DNA of 64,000 nt from Burkholderia vietnamiensis LMG 10929. GTDB lineage: Bacteria; Pseudomonadota; Gammaproteobacteria; Burkholderiales; Burkholderiaceae. Positions within the stretch are counted from its first letter, which is position 1. Each line of letters begins with the position of its first letter. Below the pieces are notes generated by a model, which saw only the letters and a list, made by a program, of their open reading frames with translations, had not been told where the DNA came from and ran no database searches. Shown one piece after another: positions 9,030-18,111 of the stretch. The stretch is from contig NZ_CP009630.1 of the NCBI RefSeq assembly GCF_000959445.1, forward strand, positions 1,984,001-2,048,000, written 5' to 3'. The position numbers were made by a program, and so were the translations under genes.

Positions 9030-9155
9030 ATGGCCCTGAAGATCCGCCCCATCAATTTCGGCAACATGTCCGGCGGCGTGTCGTTCCGGGACTCCGGTTC
9101 ACCGGCCACGCGCCGTGTGCCCGTGCTTCTGACCCACGGTCGCACGCACCGTTGA
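9030..9155 (+). pseudogene. 41-codon remnant of an alpha/beta-hydrolase N-terminus
   Basis: Short ORF with a good ribosome site (GCGGAGAGC just upstream). The last part, VSFRDSGSPATRRVPVLLTHG, looks like the first strands and the oxyanion loop (HG) of alpha/beta hydrolases such as haloperoxidase- or esterase-like enzymes. It ends after THR with a stop codon; no nucleophile elbow or His follows. The frame is therefore read as the leftover 5' end of a deleted hydrolase gene. A genuine small protein is possible but less likely. Confidence 0.5.
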
Positions 9156-9230
9156 CCGGCTGCCCCGCGCATCCATCCAGTTTCCCGGCCCGCATGCTCC
9201 CAGGCCACCGGCCTTGAAAAGGACCCACAC

Positions 9231-10442
9231 ATGACTACGCCCCTCCCCGCGCGCACGGCACGCGCGCTTCGCATCCTCAGCCTCGCATACTTCGTCCAGG
9301 CGACCGGTGCGCTCTCCGTCGTCGGCAGCCTCGATTCGATCTCGCGTCAGTGGGGGCTCGCGGATTCGCAAAGCGTCTACCTCGTCACCGTGTTCGGCGT
9401 CACCTTCGCGTTCGCCGCGCCGCTGCTGCAGGTCGGCTTCGGCCATCTGCCGCGTCGTCGCCAGGTGCTGCTCGGCCTGACACTGTTCAGTGCGGCGGCG
9501 CTGCTGCTCGCGGCCGCGCCGAATTACCCGGTGCTGCTGCTGTCGCGCGTGCTGATGGGCCTCGGTGCAGGCTTCATCGGCCCCGTGCTCGGCGCATTGG
9601 GCTCGAGCCTCGTCGAACGCGAGCAACAGGGCAGCGCGATCGCCGTCGTGCTGCTCGGCCTGAGCGTCGCCGGCCTGGTGGGCATGCCGCTGTCCGCATG
9701 GATCGCGCACGCATGGGGCGCTCGCGTGCTCTTTCTCGTCATCGGGCTCGCCGGCGCAGTAACCGCCGCGCTGATCCTCCGCCTGATCCCGGACACGAGC
9801 CAAGGCGAGAACATCGATTTCGCGACGGTTTCGGCGCTCCTGACGCGCACCGATACGCTCAGCGCGTTTCTGGTCGTCTTCTTCATCGCGGCCGGCGTCT
9901 ACTCGACCTACGCCTTCATCGCGCCCATCATTCGCGACGCGTTCCATGCAGGCGCCAATACGGTATCGACCGCGCTCGTCGTATTGGGCGCCGCGGGCAT
10001 CGCCGGCAACCTGTTCGTGACGCGCGCCGCGCGTCGCTATAGCGCCGAAGCGATGCTGTTCGCCGGCCTCGCATTGCTCGCGCTCGACCTCGTGTTTCTC
10101 CGCTTCACGCCGCCGAGCCTGCGCCTGCTGTTCGTCGCGCTGGTCGTGTGGGCGTTCGCAACCGACCTGCTGTGGCCGTCGCAGCAGCGCCGCATCGTCG
10201 AACTCGTGCCGCAATGGCGCGGCATCGCACTGGCCTTGACGGCATCCTTCGTGTTTTGCGGAATCGGCGTCGGCTCCGCCGTTGCGGGCTGGGTCTATCC
10301 CGCGTTCGGCCTGACAGGCTCGATCGGCAGTTCGCTCGCGTTCCTCGCGCTGGCGACCGGCAGCCTGCTCGTGTCGCGCGCGTCGGTCAATGCGAAGCGC
10401 AGCGCCGACGTGTCGCCCGCGCCCCCATCGCTTCAATCATGA
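9231..10442 (+). CDS. MFS transporter (drug-efflux type)
   Basis: 403-aa major facilitator with about 12 hydrophobic segments. It has the loop 2-3 motif (GHLPRRRQVLLG), an RVLMGLGAGFIGPVLGALGSS segment in TM4, and an R-P-rich tail. The architecture fits 12-TM efflux carriers of the AraJ/Bcr-like class. It follows tetR and its operator-like repeats, so a TetR-controlled exporter is the simplest reading. Substrate not predictable. Confidence 0.87.
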   Translation: MTTPLPARTARALRILSLAYFVQATGALSVVGSLDSISRQWGLADSQSVYLVTVFGVTFAFAAPLLQVGFGHLPRRRQVLLGLTLFSAAALLLAAAPNYPVLLLSRVLMGLGAGFIGPVLGALGSSLVEREQQGSAIAVVLLGLSVAGLVGMPLSAWIAHAWGARVLFLVIGLAGAVTAALILRLIPDTSQGENIDFATVSALLTRTDTLSAFLVVFFIAAGVYSTYAFIAPIIRDAFHAGANTVSTALVVLGAAGIAGNLFVTRAARRYSAEAMLFAGLALLALDLVFLRFTPPSLRLLFVALVVWAFATDLLWPSQQRRIVELVPQWRGIALALTASFVFCGIGVGSAVAGWVYPAFGLTGSIGSSLAFLALATGSLLVSRASVNAKRSADVSPAPPSLQS

Positions 10443-10694
10443 AGAAGCCGTCGAAGCCACGCAGACCTCCGCGTCGCGCGGCGCGCCGCGACGATGCGTG
10501 CAGGCATCGCGGCCGTCGCTGGCCCGGTTCATCGCACAGCCGGGCCAGCGTTTCGCAGCGGTCGGCAACTGCTTTTTCCTTCCATTGCAGAAACTCTTAC
10601 TCGCCATCTGCGGCTACTCGACCGCCGGGCGACCGACGACAATCCGGATGACCGTTGCGACCGCGTAAGCGCGTTCGCTTCTTCCTCTCGAGGC

Positions 10695-10946
10695 ATGGCG
10701 ATCATGTTGAATGCGTTGTCGACCCTTCTCGTCGGCGAGCTGCTCCTGCCGGGCCTCCTGATCTGGAAAGGCGGACCATCGCCGGAGTTCGAAGGATTCG
10801 AGCAAAAGCCTGCTGTCGTGGCTCGCCATGTTGTTCGTGCCCGCGGCTACCGGGCGATGACGGCTTTCGATCAGTTGGCGACAGACTGGCTCATGCAGCG
10901 GCTCAGCAACGCTCGCGACAAAACGGAATCCAGACATGACCTCTGA
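10695..10946 (+). pseudogene. Decayed lrgA/cidA holin-like gene
   Basis: The frame beginning at 10695 reads TLLVGELLLPGLLI. A +1 frame at 10807-10860 reads SLLSWLAMLFVPAATGR, matching the conserved LLFVPAGVGVM core of CidA/LrgA. The first frame resumes with MTAFDQLATDWL and MQRLSNARDK, matching the region after that core. At least two compensating frameshifts therefore break the gene. Its last codons overlap the ATG of the lrgB remnant, as in intact lrgAB operons. LrgA-type proteins are small membrane proteins linked to murein hydrolase export and cell lysis. Confidence 0.55.
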
Positions 10947-11076
10947 CCTCGCGCCCGCATAGGCGGTGTTGCAGCAGCAACCTCTCTAGGGGCTGCTCGC
11001 GACATTGATCGCATATCTGCTCAGGCTGTCCGTGAATCAGGCGCGCGCCGCGGTCCCGCTTCCATCGCCACAATGA
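10936..11076 (+). pseudogene. 5' remnant of lrgB/cidB
   Basis: ATG 10936 opens a frame MTSDLAPA, stop, AVLQQQPL, stop, GLLATLIAYLLRLSV and QARAAVPLPSP. Ignoring the two stops at 10960 and 10984, this matches the N-terminus of the LrgB/CidB family (SPLLGLxATLLAYLLA, then PLxNPV). The homology ends at 11076 and the rest of the gene is missing. It follows the lrgA remnant with overlapping reading frames. Confidence 0.5.
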
Positions 11077-11080
11077 ATAA

Positions 11081-11104
11081 CGGCGGCCGGAAATCCGGCC
11101 GCCG
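11081..11104 (-). terminator. Rho-independent terminator
   Basis: Perfect 10-bp stem, CGGCGGCCGG (11081-11090) and CCGGCCGCCG (11095-11104), loop AAAT. Read on the minus strand it is followed by TTATTCATTG, so it most likely ends the ABM-domain gene whose stop is 27 nt away. It may also stop read-through from the lrgAB remnants. Confidence 0.7.
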
Positions 11105-11131
11105 TCCGTTTCAGAACCGATCTCGACGAGC

Positions 11132-11419
11132 TCAAATCAGCTTCTCGAGCAACACGACTTGGAGCGTCGCCTTACCGTCGAGCGCACGCGCCAGCGTCTG
11201 GAATGCCGGCGCTTCGCCATGCACGTGCAGCGCATGCTCGTCCCGCCAACGCTCGATCATCGTGAAGCGATGAGACGCGTCGCGGTGTCGATGCAGCTCG
11301 TACTGCTCGCACCCGTCTTCGTTTCGAACGGCCGGTACTGCCGCCAACAGCGCATCTTCCACCGCCGCGACGTGTCGCGGATCTGCGGTAATCGTGGCAA
11401 CCACATACTGCTTCGACAT
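11132..11419 (-). CDS. ABM-domain (antibiotic biosynthesis monooxygenase-like) protein
   Basis: 95-aa ferredoxin-like single-domain protein: VATITADPRHVAAVEDALLA, NEDGCEQYELHRHRD, FTMIERWRDEHALHVH. The N/D-GC-x-x-Y-x-L and ERW motifs are typical of the YgiN/ActVA-Orf6/LsrG group, which includes quinol monooxygenases and heme-degrading relatives. ATG 11419 is preceded by GGAGG; the longer frame to 11590 lacks support. It sits between lrgAB remnants and an AhpD-like gene on the same strand. Substrate unknown. Confidence 0.85.
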   Translation of the reverse strand: MSKQYVVATITADPRHVAAVEDALLAAVPAVRNEDGCEQYELHRHRDASHRFTMIERWRDEHALHVHGEAPAFQTLARALDGKATLQVVLLEKLI

Positions 11420-11594
11420 CGATGGCCTCCATTCGCCACTGGATCGTTTCGTGCGCGAGCGCGCGCGTTGCATCGCTTCAGAACGCAGCGACGGCGAGCA
11501 TTCCGCACGACACGCAGCTGCGTCGCGATATCGGAGCGCACCAGCTCGCGAGCACGGCGTCATGCCGTGCAAATCGAGCCGGATACGCACGCAC

Positions 11595-12131
11595 TCAGTC
11601 GACCGCCGGAAAATCCAGCGTCGTGTCGTTCACACGGTTCACCAGATTCGTGAACGTGATCGATGTGACGACCAGGATCGTCTCGATCACCTGGCGCTCC
11701 GTGAACCCTGCTTCCAGCACTGCGTCGAGCACGGCAGCGGGCACCGTATCGCGGCTCGTCACGATCGAGCGCACGAACGCGAGCAACGCATCGCGGCGCG
11801 CATCGCCGGTCGCGTGGCCGGCGCGGATCTGCTTCATCGCGTCCGGCGCGAGGCCGGCCATCTTGCCGATCATCGTATGGGCGGCCAGGCAGTAATCGCA
11901 GCCGGACAGCGCGCTGACTGCGAGGCGCACCGCCTCGACATCGGCCTGCTCCAGCGAACTTGCGGCGATCGCGGCGTCGACGTTCAGCATCGCCGCGAGA
12001 CCGGCCGGACTGTGCGTGCCGATGGTCGCGTAGGCGTTCGGGACCTTGCCGATCGCGGCCTTGATCTGGTTGAACACGACTGCGGTTTCGCCGGTTGCTT
12101 CCGACGGCTTCAAAGTAGTCAAGCGGGTCAT
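11595..12131 (-). CDS. Carboxymuconolactone decarboxylase / AhpD-like protein
   Basis: 178-aa all-helical AhpD-fold protein. The catalytic CxxC appears in LSGCDYCLAAHTMIGKMAG with the following His, the standard alkylhydroperoxidase-like motif. Members reduce peroxides with a thioredoxin-like donor or act as decarboxylases. It lies upstream of the ABM-domain gene in the same direction with a gap of about 175 nt. Upstream AT-rich TATATATAT (12132-12141) may be part of its promoter. Oxidative-stress function is inferred from the family. Confidence 0.88.
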   Translation of the reverse strand: MTRLTTLKPSEATGETAVVFNQIKAAIGKVPNAYATIGTHSPAGLAAMLNVDAAIAASSLEQADVEAVRLAVSALSGCDYCLAAHTMIGKMAGLAPDAMKQIRAGHATGDARRDALLAFVRSIVTSRDTVPAAVLDAVLEAGFTERQVIETILVVTSITFTNLVNRVNDTTLDFPAVD

Positions 12132-12403
12132 ATATATATCTCACTAGGCTGGATAATCGGGAGCCGCCCGATGAAGGTCGGCGCAATAGCGCGGAGCGCG
12201 GGCCAATGCCCGCATTCCGAGCCTTTACTGCGGATCAAACGTGACAAGGATCGAATACGCGCCATCGCGCAATACCGATTTTTCCTTGCACTCTTGTCGT
12301 CGAAGCTGATATCGACTTCGTCGTCACGTGCACATGGCAGACATCGCTTTGAATCGATCTCGCGCACCAACATGTGAATCGACACCCACGTGTGCGAGCG
12401 AAA

Positions 12404-12775
12404 TCACCGGCCCGGTTCGCCCGGCACCAGGTTGTTCACGACGGACGTCACGCCCGCGACGCGCGACGCGCTGTCGCCGGCGAGCTGCACCTGTTCGCTG
12501 TCGGGCACGTATCCGGTCAGCGTCACGACGCCATGGCGGACCAGCACCCGCGCATTCACCGCGTTCAGCCCTTTCGTTTTCGACAACGCCCAAACGATTT
12601 TCCGCGACAGCGCCCGATCGGCAGCGCGTTCGGTCTTTCGTTCGGCCTTCTTCACTTCTTTCTGACTGACGACCGCATCAGAAGACGGAGCGGCATCCTG
12701 TTCCGCTGCATGGGCGGACACGCCGAAAGCCAAATACGTTACGTACAGTACCGACGCGACAATCTTCTTCATCAC
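12404..12775 (-). CDS. BON-domain periplasmic protein
   Basis: 123-aa protein with a signal peptide (cleavage near AHAAEQ, residue 24), a charged helical segment and one BON domain at the C-terminus (about 60-123; GLNAVNARVLVRHGVVTLTG and ASRVAGVTSVVNNL). BON domains are thought to bind phospholipid or envelope surfaces, as in OsmY, and often respond to osmotic or envelope stress. No clear operon partner; the flanking genes are unrelated. Confidence 0.85.
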   Translation of the reverse strand: MMKKIVASVLYVTYLAFGVSAHAAEQDAAPSSDAVVSQKEVKKAERKTERAADRALSRKIVWALSKTKGLNAVNARVLVRHGVVTLTGYVPDSEQVQLAGDSASRVAGVTSVVNNLVPGEPGR

Positions 12776-13255
12776 AGGCTCCTCAAAAGACGTTGGTGGA
12801 AATTCGACAAGGGCTGAAACCCGAACGAATGGTAGACAAGCGCCTACCCGCGCTCAATGGTGTATGTCCGAAAACAGCATTCACGCATCGATGATGGTCT
12901 GCCGCGCCCGCCCAAACGGCCGCTCTATACCTGCGTATAGGTGCGTTGAATGGTTGGAGCCGGTGCGAATACACCATGACGACGCCACGCGGCTCATCGG
13001 AAAGGCGTCGCTACACGCGATTGCGCCCGCCGAGCTGGCCGAACTGCGTGCGCCGATCCAGTATTCATGCTGGATGAATTGAGTTTATGGGCGGGGCTCG
13101 TTGATCGACCCGCCATACGACTCATACACTGCATCGCACTACCTCGACACGAACGAGGAAGCGCATGCAGCACCGAGCCACCGGCATCACGCAAGCGGCT
13201 CATGCGCTTCCCCGGCCCGTGTCGAGCACTTCGACACCCTCACCGGAGCAACAGC
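12776..13255. other. Intergenic region, no gene recognised
   Basis: About 480 nt separating the BON gene from the divergent SDR operon. It must hold both promoters. A 72-codon frame at 12864-13082 has no known pattern and no clear ribosome site. No repeat or structured RNA was seen. Confidence 0.5.
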
Positions 13256-14056
13256 ATGACGCAAGCACATCAAGGCACCGCACTCATCACCGGCGCATCG
13301 TCGGGCATCGGCGCGATCTATGCGCAACGGCTCGCACGCCGCGGCTTCGATCTCGTCCTCGTCGCCCGCAATCGCGACCGGCTCAACGACTTCGCCAAGC
13401 GCATCACCGACGACACGCAGCGCAACGTCGAAGTGATCGCCGCCGACCTCGGCGATCCTCGCGCGCTCGCCGAGATCGAAGCGAAGCTGCGCACCGACGC
13501 GAGCATCACGATGCTGGTGAACAACGCCGGTGTCGGCACGCACAAGCCGCTGCTCGAAAGCGACGTCGACGCCATGACGCGCATGATCGACCTAAACGTC
13601 ACCGCGCTGACGCGTCTGACCTATGCCGCCGCACCGGGCTTCGTCGCGCGCGGTCACGGCGCGATCATCAACATCTCGTCGATCGTCGCGATCGGCCCCG
13701 AGCTGCTGAACGGCGTGTACGGCGGCAGCAAGGCGTTCACGCTCGCCTTCACGCAGTCGCTGCATCACGAGCTCGCCGACAAAGGCGTGCAGGTGCAGGC
13801 CGTTCTGCCCGGCGCGACGGCCACCGAGTTCTGGGACAACGGCGGCCTGCCGCTCGACAACCTACCGAAGGAGATCGTGATGTCGGCGTCCGACCTCGTC
13901 GACGCCGCGCTGACCGGCTTCGACCGTCACGAGCTGGTCACGATTCCGTCGCTGCACGCAGCGGAAGAATGGGATGCCTACGACGCCGCCCGTCGCGTCA
14001 TGACACCCCATCTGTCGAACAGCACCGTCGCCGCACGTTACGCCGTCACGCACTGA
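13256..14056 (+). CDS. SDR-family oxidoreductase
   Basis: 266-aa classical short-chain dehydrogenase. Cofactor motif TGASSGIG at residues 12-19, NNAG near 90, catalytic Ser in NISSIV and YGGSK (Tyr-x3-Lys). The PGATATEFWD segment is shared with DltE/YqjQ-like reductases of unknown substrate. ATG 13256 has GGAG 9 nt upstream; the longer frame from 13067 is unsupported. First gene of an apparent operon with a second SDR and a flavin disulfide reductase, suggesting a carbonyl or redox detoxification unit. Confidence 0.9.
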   Translation: MTQAHQGTALITGASSGIGAIYAQRLARRGFDLVLVARNRDRLNDFAKRITDDTQRNVEVIAADLGDPRALAEIEAKLRTDASITMLVNNAGVGTHKPLLESDVDAMTRMIDLNVTALTRLTYAAAPGFVARGHGAIINISSIVAIGPELLNGVYGGSKAFTLAFTQSLHHELADKGVQVQAVLPGATATEFWDNGGLPLDNLPKEIVMSASDLVDAALTGFDRHELVTIPSLHAAEEWDAYDAARRVMTPHLSNSTVAARYAVTH

Positions 14057-14112
14057 CCTCGGTCATCCAACTTCGCAACCGCTCAAGTCAATCATTCAAA
14101 GGAACCACGATC

Positions 14113-14874
14113 ATGAAACTCACCGGTAACACCATCTTCATCACCGGCGGTACCTCGGGCATCGGCCGCGCACTCGCTGAAAACCTTCATCGGCGCGGCA
14201 ACAAGGTGATCGTCGCCGGGCGTCGCCGCGCCCTGCTCGACGAGATCGCCGCCGCGAATCCGGGCATCGACACGGTGGAGCTGGACGTCGGCGACGCGCA
14301 GCAGATCGAGCGCGTCGCACGCCAGCTGATCGCCGACTATCCAACCTTGAACGTCCTCGTCAACAACGCGGGCATCATGCCGTTCGACGATGCCGCCGGT
14401 GCGCTCGACGATGCCCAGGCCGTGCGGCTCGTGAACACCAACCTGCTCGGCCCGGTGCGCCTGAGCGCCGCGCTCGTCGAGCATCTGAAGGCGCAACCGG
14501 AGTCGTACATCATCAACAACAGCTCCGTTCTCGCCTACGTGCCGCTTGCGTCCACCGCGCTCTACTCGGCCACCAAGGCGGCGATTCACTCGTACACGCT
14601 GTCGCAGCGCTTCGCATTGCGCGACACGAGCGTGCGGGTGCTCGAAATCGCGCCGCCGTGGGTCGATACGGACCTCGTCCACAAGAGCGGCGATCCGCGC
14701 GCGATGCCGCTCGACGCGTTCATCGCGGAGACGATCCAGCGTCTCGAAACCGCGACGACCGAAGTCGTGGTCGAGATCGCACAGCCGCTGCGCAACAACG
14801 TCGGCCCGAACGAGCATGCATTCGTCGAGCAGTTCAATCAGGCGCTCGCGGAAAACCCCATTCCGGTCGCGTGA
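14113..14874 (+). CDS. SDR-family oxidoreductase, DltE-like
   Basis: 253-aa classical SDR. TGGTSGIG at residues 11-18, LVNNAGIMP, catalytic Ser in NNSSVLAY and YSATKAAIHSY. The APPWVDTDL segment is characteristic of DltE-type NAD(P)H reductases. ATG 14113 follows an AAAGGAACC ribosome site and is 57 nt after the first SDR. The gap to the following reductase is about 45 nt, so the three genes are probably co-transcribed. Confidence 0.9.
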   Translation: MKLTGNTIFITGGTSGIGRALAENLHRRGNKVIVAGRRRALLDEIAAANPGIDTVELDVGDAQQIERVARQLIADYPTLNVLVNNAGIMPFDDAAGALDDAQAVRLVNTNLLGPVRLSAALVEHLKAQPESYIINNSSVLAYVPLASTALYSATKAAIHSYTLSQRFALRDTSVRVLEIAPPWVDTDLVHKSGDPRAMPLDAFIAETIQRLETATTEVVVEIAQPLRNNVGPNEHAFVEQFNQALAENPIPVA

Positions 14875-14918
14875 GTCCTCGCGGATTCGATCTTTTGGAC
14901 AACCTGAGGAGTCGCGTC

Positions 14919-16283
14919 ATGGAAAGCCCCAAACAATACGAGTATCTGTTCCTCGGCGGCGGCAAGGGCGGCAAGTCGCTGGCGATGGATCTCGCGCGTA
15001 GCGGCAAGCGCGTGGCCATCATCGAGCGCGGGATGATCGGCGGTTCGTGCATCAACGTCGCCTGCATTCCGAGCAAGACGCTGATCCAGAATGCCCGCAA
15101 CATGCATGCGTGGCGCTCGGCCGACGCGACGGCGCATCCGGTGGCCGACATGGCGCGGGTCCACGCGAACGTCCGCGCCGTGGTCGACGGGATGGTCGAC
15201 GTCAACCGCCGCGCGTTCGAGCAGTCCGGCCTCGATCTGGTGATCGGCTCCGGCCGCTTCGTCGCGCCGCGGCGCATCGCCGTGCGCGCCGCCGACGGCA
15301 GCGAGCAGCTGTTCGAAGGCGAGAACGTCTACATCAACACCGGCACCGTGGCGACGATCCCCGACGTGCCGGGGCTGCGCGACGCCGCTCCGCTGACCCA
15401 CGTCGAGGCGCTCGGCCTCGACGTGCTGCCGGCACGGCTGATCGTCATCGGCGGCGGCTACATCGGCCTCGAGATGGCGCAGGCGTTCCGGCGTCTCGGC
15501 AGCGAAGTCGTCGTGATTCACGACGCGCCGCGCGTCGCGGTTCGCGAGGACGAGGACGTCAGCATCGAGATCCAGAACGCGTTCGAAGCCGACGGGATCG
15601 CGTTGCGGCTGTCTGCACGCATTGCCAGCGTGGAGGGCCGATCGGGCACCGGTGTCACGGTCGCGCTCGCCGACGGCACGACCGTCGAAGGCAGCCATCT
15701 GCTGGTGGCGACGGGCCGGCGCCCGGTCACCGACGACCTCGGCCTCGATCTGGCCGGCGTCGAGCGCGACGCGCGCGGCTTCATCGAGGTCGACGACACG
15801 CTGGCGACCACCGCGCAACGCACCTGGGCGATCGGCGAAGTGGCCGGCACGCCGATGTTCACGCATGCGTCGTTCGACGACTATCGCGTGCTGAAAGCCG
15901 GCATCGACGGACGCGGCGGCACCACGGCGTCGCGGGTGATTCCGTACGCGTTGTTCACCGATCCGGAGCTGGCGCGCATCGGTCTGAACGAAACGGACGC
16001 CAAAGCGCGCAACACGCCGGTCATCGTCGCGAAACTGCCGATGGCAGCCGTGCCGCGCGCGCGCACCAACGGCACCACGCGCGGCTTCATGAAGGCGCTC
16101 GTCGCACCCGACAGCGGCCAGATCCTCGGCTTCACGATGGTCGGCTCGGGCGCGGGCGAAGTGATGTCGGCCGTGCAGATGGCGATGATCGGCAAGCTGC
16201 CTTATACGTCCGTGCGCGACGCGATCCTCGCTCACCCGCTTCTCGCCGAAGGGCTGAACCTGCTGTTCGCGACGATCAAGTAA
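14919..16283 (+). CDS. FAD-dependent pyridine nucleotide-disulfide oxidoreductase (mercuric reductase-like)
   Basis: 454-aa class I flavin disulfide reductase. FAD-binding GGGKGGKS, redox pair C44 and C49 (GGSCINVACIPSKT, C-x4-C), NAD(P)-binding VIGGGYIGLEMAQAF and the FAD-loop TTAQRTWAIGEVAG. The C-terminus keeps the His-Pro pair (LAHPLLAEG). It lacks the N-terminal HMA domain and C-terminal Cys pair of true MerA. GAGGAG lies before ATG 14919. Third gene of the SDR operon; a strong inverted repeat follows the stop. Confidence 0.88.
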   Translation: MESPKQYEYLFLGGGKGGKSLAMDLARSGKRVAIIERGMIGGSCINVACIPSKTLIQNARNMHAWRSADATAHPVADMARVHANVRAVVDGMVDVNRRAFEQSGLDLVIGSGRFVAPRRIAVRAADGSEQLFEGENVYINTGTVATIPDVPGLRDAAPLTHVEALGLDVLPARLIVIGGGYIGLEMAQAFRRLGSEVVVIHDAPRVAVREDEDVSIEIQNAFEADGIALRLSARIASVEGRSGTGVTVALADGTTVEGSHLLVATGRRPVTDDLGLDLAGVERDARGFIEVDDTLATTAQRTWAIGEVAGTPMFTHASFDDYRVLKAGIDGRGGTTASRVIPYALFTDPELARIGLNETDAKARNTPVIVAKLPMAAVPRARTNGTTRGFMKALVAPDSGQILGFTMVGSGAGEVMSAVQMAMIGKLPYTSVRDAILAHPLLAEGLNLLFATIK

Positions 16284-16331
16284 GCCGACGGCCGGGTTTT
16301 CCCGGCCCATCGTGCCGGCCACGCCGGCCGC

Positions 16332-16370
16332 CGATGCCGTCGCGACGCGTCCTGCGTCGCGACGGCATCG
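16332..16370. terminator. Strong 17-bp inverted repeat after the disulfide reductase
   Basis: Perfect arms CGATGCCGTCGCGACGC (16332-16348) and its reverse complement (16354-16370) around a 5-nt loop, 49 nt after the stop codon. There is no T-run, so it is best regarded as a terminator-like or transcript-protecting hairpin. Confidence 0.55.
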
Positions 16371-16776
16371 GCGCGTCCGCGCGCCTTCCACGGCCCGGAT
16401 CGAAGCAACTGCACTTAGCGCGCTCGCGCCGATACGATCCGGTAGAATCCGCGGGCGAGTTCGAATGGCGCGCCGTCGCTCCCATCGATTGGGACGTCGT
16501 CGGCGCGTGCGCCATTTCGAACTCCGAGAAAAACATGCCTTCGCCGACACCGATGCTCCGCTGCGGGCGCGTTGCCGGATCGCGGGCGAGGTCGCCGTTC
16601 TTCCACTCGCATCCAGTACCCGGCTGTGCTTCGTTGCCCACGCGAACGACGCGCACGCGCGGCTGTGCGTCGTGGCGCGGACACCTGAATTGCTGTTGGC
16701 ATTCGACATCGACGACCGGAGGCATTGCCATGGACAGATTGACGCAGCCGTTCTCGCAGAGCAACGGGGGAACCTC
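16371..16776. other. Upstream region of the MFS gene, no gene recognised
   Basis: About 400 nt without a supported gene. Frames continuing from the MFS gene are open here, but the sequence encoded is Arg-rich and unlike a transporter N-terminus. No regulatory motif could be assigned. Confidence 0.45.
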
Positions 16777-18105
16777 TTGGATCTGAACGCGACGCGCTCG
16801 TCCGATCATCCGGTCGACGGCGGCGACTCGAACGACGCGGCGCGGGAAACGCGCATTTCGCGGCATCTTGCGCTGCGCATCCTGCCGATCTTCATGTTCG
16901 CGTACGTGGCCGCCTACGTCGACCGCATCAACGTCAGCTTCGCGAAACTGCAGATGGTGGTCGATCTGGGTTTCAGCGACGCGGTGTTCGGCTTCGGCGC
17001 AGGTACGTTCGCGCTGGGCTACGTCGTGTTCGAGGTGCCGAGCAACATGATCCTGCAGCGGGTCGGCGCGAAGCGCTGGCTCACGCGCATCATCCTGTCG
17101 TGGGCGATCGTTTCGGCGTTGACCACGTTCATCGCGACGCCCAAGCAGTTCTACGTGATGCGCTATCTGCTCGGCGTCGCGGAGGCCGGGCTCGTACCGG
17201 GCATCGTCTACTACATCTCGCAGTCGTTCCCGCGATACCACCGTGCGCGGGTGCTGTCGACGTTCTACGCGGCGCTTCCGCTGTCCGGGCTGATCGGCTC
17301 GCCGTTGAGCGGCTTCATCATGGAATACTTCGACGGCATCGCCGGGCTGTCCGGATGGAAATGGATGCTGGTCGTCGAGGCGCTGCCGGCGTTCGTCGCG
17401 GCGCTGCTCTGCTGGAAGTATCTCGAGGACGACGTCACCCAGAGCCGCCACGAGAGCGAGGCCGACCGCGCGTACCTCAGCCGCACGCTCGCCCAGGATC
17501 GGGCGCTGGCCGCATCGGCGTCCAACGACCAGATGTTCGCCAGCTGGATTTTCTGGACCTTCGGCGTGATCTACTTCCTCGACGTGTTCGGCATTTACGG
17601 CTACACGCTATGGGCGCCGACGATGATCAAGTCGCTCGGCGTCGGAAGGGATTTCGTCATCGGGCTGATCGCAGCGCTGCCGAATGCGGTCGCGATGATC
17701 GTGATGATCACGGTCGGACAAAGCGCGGATCGTCACCGCGACCGGCGCCTGCATACGGCCGCGCTGTTCCTGCTCGCCGCGGCGGGGCTCATGCTCGCGC
17801 TGGTCTGGCACGGCAACCTGTGGCTGACCGTGCTCGCGCTGTGCATCGCCAACGCCGGGTTGCTGTCCGTGCCGCCGGTGTTCTGGGGAATGCCGACGGC
17901 GGTGCTCGGCCCCAGCAATGCGGCCAGCGGCATCGCGTGGATCAGCGCGATCGGCAACATCGGCGGCTTTTTCGGTCCGTACGTGGTCGGCGTGCAGAAG
18001 CAGTCGTCGGGCAGCTTCGCGCTGCCCGTATCGTGCATGATCGTGTGCCTGCTGGCCGGCCTGGGTCTCACGCTGGTGCTGCCCAAACATATCGTGAACC
18101 GATAA
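16777..18105 (+). CDS. MFS transporter, anion:cation symporter type
   Basis: 442-aa carrier of the anion:cation symporter (phthalate/tartrate/glucarate) family. After a hydrophilic tail of about 25 residues, 12 TM segments begin with ILPIFMFAYVAAYVDRINVSFA, the family signature. GYVVFEVPSNMILQRVGAKRW matches the TM2-TM3 motif. TTG 16777 is used because GGGGGA lies 5 nt upstream; no in-frame ATG lies in a suitable place. Likely imports an organic acid. The downstream convergent two-component genes may regulate it, but this is only proximity. Confidence 0.82.
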   Translation: MDLNATRSSDHPVDGGDSNDAARETRISRHLALRILPIFMFAYVAAYVDRINVSFAKLQMVVDLGFSDAVFGFGAGTFALGYVVFEVPSNMILQRVGAKRWLTRIILSWAIVSALTTFIATPKQFYVMRYLLGVAEAGLVPGIVYYISQSFPRYHRARVLSTFYAALPLSGLIGSPLSGFIMEYFDGIAGLSGWKWMLVVEALPAFVAALLCWKYLEDDVTQSRHESEADRAYLSRTLAQDRALAASASNDQMFASWIFWTFGVIYFLDVFGIYGYTLWAPTMIKSLGVGRDFVIGLIAALPNAVAMIVMITVGQSADRHRDRRLHTAALFLLAAAGLMLALVWHGNLWLTVLALCIANAGLLSVPPVFWGMPTAVLGPSNAASGIAWISAIGNIGGFFGPYVVGVQKQSSGSFALPVSCMIVCLLAGLGLTLVLPKHIVNR

Positions 18106-18111
18106 GCCGCA

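Noticed and set aside
14838..16709. 623-codon minus-strand frame across the disulfide reductase
   Set aside because: Low-complexity Arg-rich translation with no ribosome site; mirror of the real + strand gene.
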